Positions 63,614-64,000 of a stretch of 64,000 nucleotides of DNA are shown piece after piece. The stretch comes from Paraburkholderia sp. HP33-1 (GTDB lineage: Bacteria; Pseudomonadota; Gammaproteobacteria; Burkholderiales; Burkholderiaceae). Each line of letters starts with the position of its first letter. Positions within the stretch are counted from its first letter, which is position 1. The stretch is from positions 744,001 to 808,000 of the forward strand of contig NZ_JAJEJR010000001.1 of assembly GCF_021390595.1 (NCBI RefSeq), written 5' to 3'. The notes below the pieces were generated by a model, which saw only the letters and a list, made by a program, of their open reading frames with translations, was not told the origin of the DNA and did no database searches. The translations under genes were made by a program, and so were the position numbers.

Positions 63614-63952
63614 TTATTTGAGCGTCAACACCCAGGCCGCCAGCGTGGCCGCCTGATCCGGCGTGAGCTGAGTGTTCGCCGGCATCGGCACGGTTCCCCA
63701 TACGCCGGTGCTGCCATCGAGGATCTTGTGCTTCAGGTAGGTCGCGGCGTCCTCACGTCCTGCATAGCGGGCTGCGACATCGTGCAGCGAGGGTCCCATG
63801 AACGGGCGCGTGACCGAGTGGCAGCTCATGCAGTTCTTCTGCTGTGCAAGCGCGAGGCCGGCTGCTTCGGCATGGGCGGCGGGACTGGCTGCGCTCAATG
63901 TGGCGGCGAGCGCAACAATGGCTGCTACGGCTGCGTACGACATCGATTTCAT
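63614..63952 (-). CDS. class I c-type cytochrome (c551/c552-like)
   Basis: A 112-residue periplasmic electron carrier. The signal peptide ends AHA at about residue 28. The heme site is Cys41-x2-Cys44-His45 (NCMSCHSVTRP), and Met90 in GTVPMPANTQL is the distal ligand. The GPSLHDVAARYAGR helix and the closing LAAWVLTLK are typical of cytochrome c551. GGAG precedes the ATG. It converges on the DUF2486 gene; the electron donor and acceptor are not shown. Confidence 0.93.
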   Translation of the reverse strand: MKSMSYAAVAAIVALAATLSAASPAAHAEAAGLALAQQKNCMSCHSVTRPFMGPSLHDVAARYAGREDAATYLKHKILDGSTGVWGTVPMPANTQLTPDQAATLAAWVLTLK

Positions 63953-64000
63953 TATGGTCTCCGCCAGTGCAGATGCCCGGCTCGTGGTGCACGCATTATA

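Overview
The window is high-GC chromosomal DNA from a member of the Burkholderiaceae, most likely Burkholderia or Paraburkholderia. The evidence is the DUF2486 protein, the Kdo 3-hydroxylase gene between waaC and waaA, the CysI-DUF934-CysH assimilatory sulfate block, a BPSL0067-family protein, and strongly GC-biased third codon positions. No integrase, transposase, tRNA, rRNA or CRISPR array was found.

Layout. (1) 0-0.8 kb: end of a Fic-domain gene. (2) 0.9-15.2 kb: envelope polysaccharide region with a polyprenyl-phosphate sugar-phosphate transferase, a chemoreceptor, a polytopic membrane protein, a minus-strand wzx-GT2-GT4-galE run, and plus-strand phosphomannomutase, waaC, kdoO and waaA. 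(3) 15.5-20.9 kb: accessory island I, holding an 826-residue peptidoglycan-directed effector with an AT-rich C-terminal lytic transglycosylase domain, two exported small proteins (one LprI/DUF1311-like), a DUF2806 protein, and a 95-bp relic of an effector paralogue. (4) 20.9-34.0 kb: a co-oriented minus-strand urea block, urtABCDE then ureD, ureABC and ureEFG, with three extra genes inside it and a sigma-54-type promoter ahead of urtA. (5) 34.4-35.7 kb: omega-amino-acid aminotransferase. (6) 35.7-39.3 kb: accessory island II, holding a candidate toxin with candidate immunity genes, a BPSL0067-family amidase with a STY0301-family partner, and direct repeats of the aminotransferase tail and of terminator segments. 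(7) 39.3-40.4 kb: rhodanese and an isoaspartate methyltransferase-like protein. (8) 40.6-47.6 kb: LacI-controlled sugar or polyol operon with ABC importer, isomerase/epimerase and Gfo/Idh/MocA oxidoreductase, preceded by a perfect 22-bp palindrome. (9) 47.7-51.5 kb: small orphan genes, a ParA-like ATPase, a LivK-type binding protein and CysB. (10) 51.8-58.4 kb: sulfate assimilation and siroheme genes cysI-DUF934-cysH-cysD-cysN-cobA and cbiX. (11) 58.4-64 kb: lptG-lptF diverging from pepA-holC, then DUF2486 and a cytochrome c.

How it fits together. Most of the window is ordinary core metabolism: LPS assembly and export, nitrogen scavenging from urea, and sulfur assimilation. The unusual part is that the urea block and its neighbouring aminotransferase are bracketed by two toxin/immunity-like islands. 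Each island carries a direct duplication of the 3' part of a gene at its edge: the effector's own conserved segment in island I, and the aminotransferase tail in island II. This looks like repeated acquisition and replacement of interbacterial-antagonism cassettes at two preferred spots. No secretion-system structural genes are in the window, so the export route is not shown.
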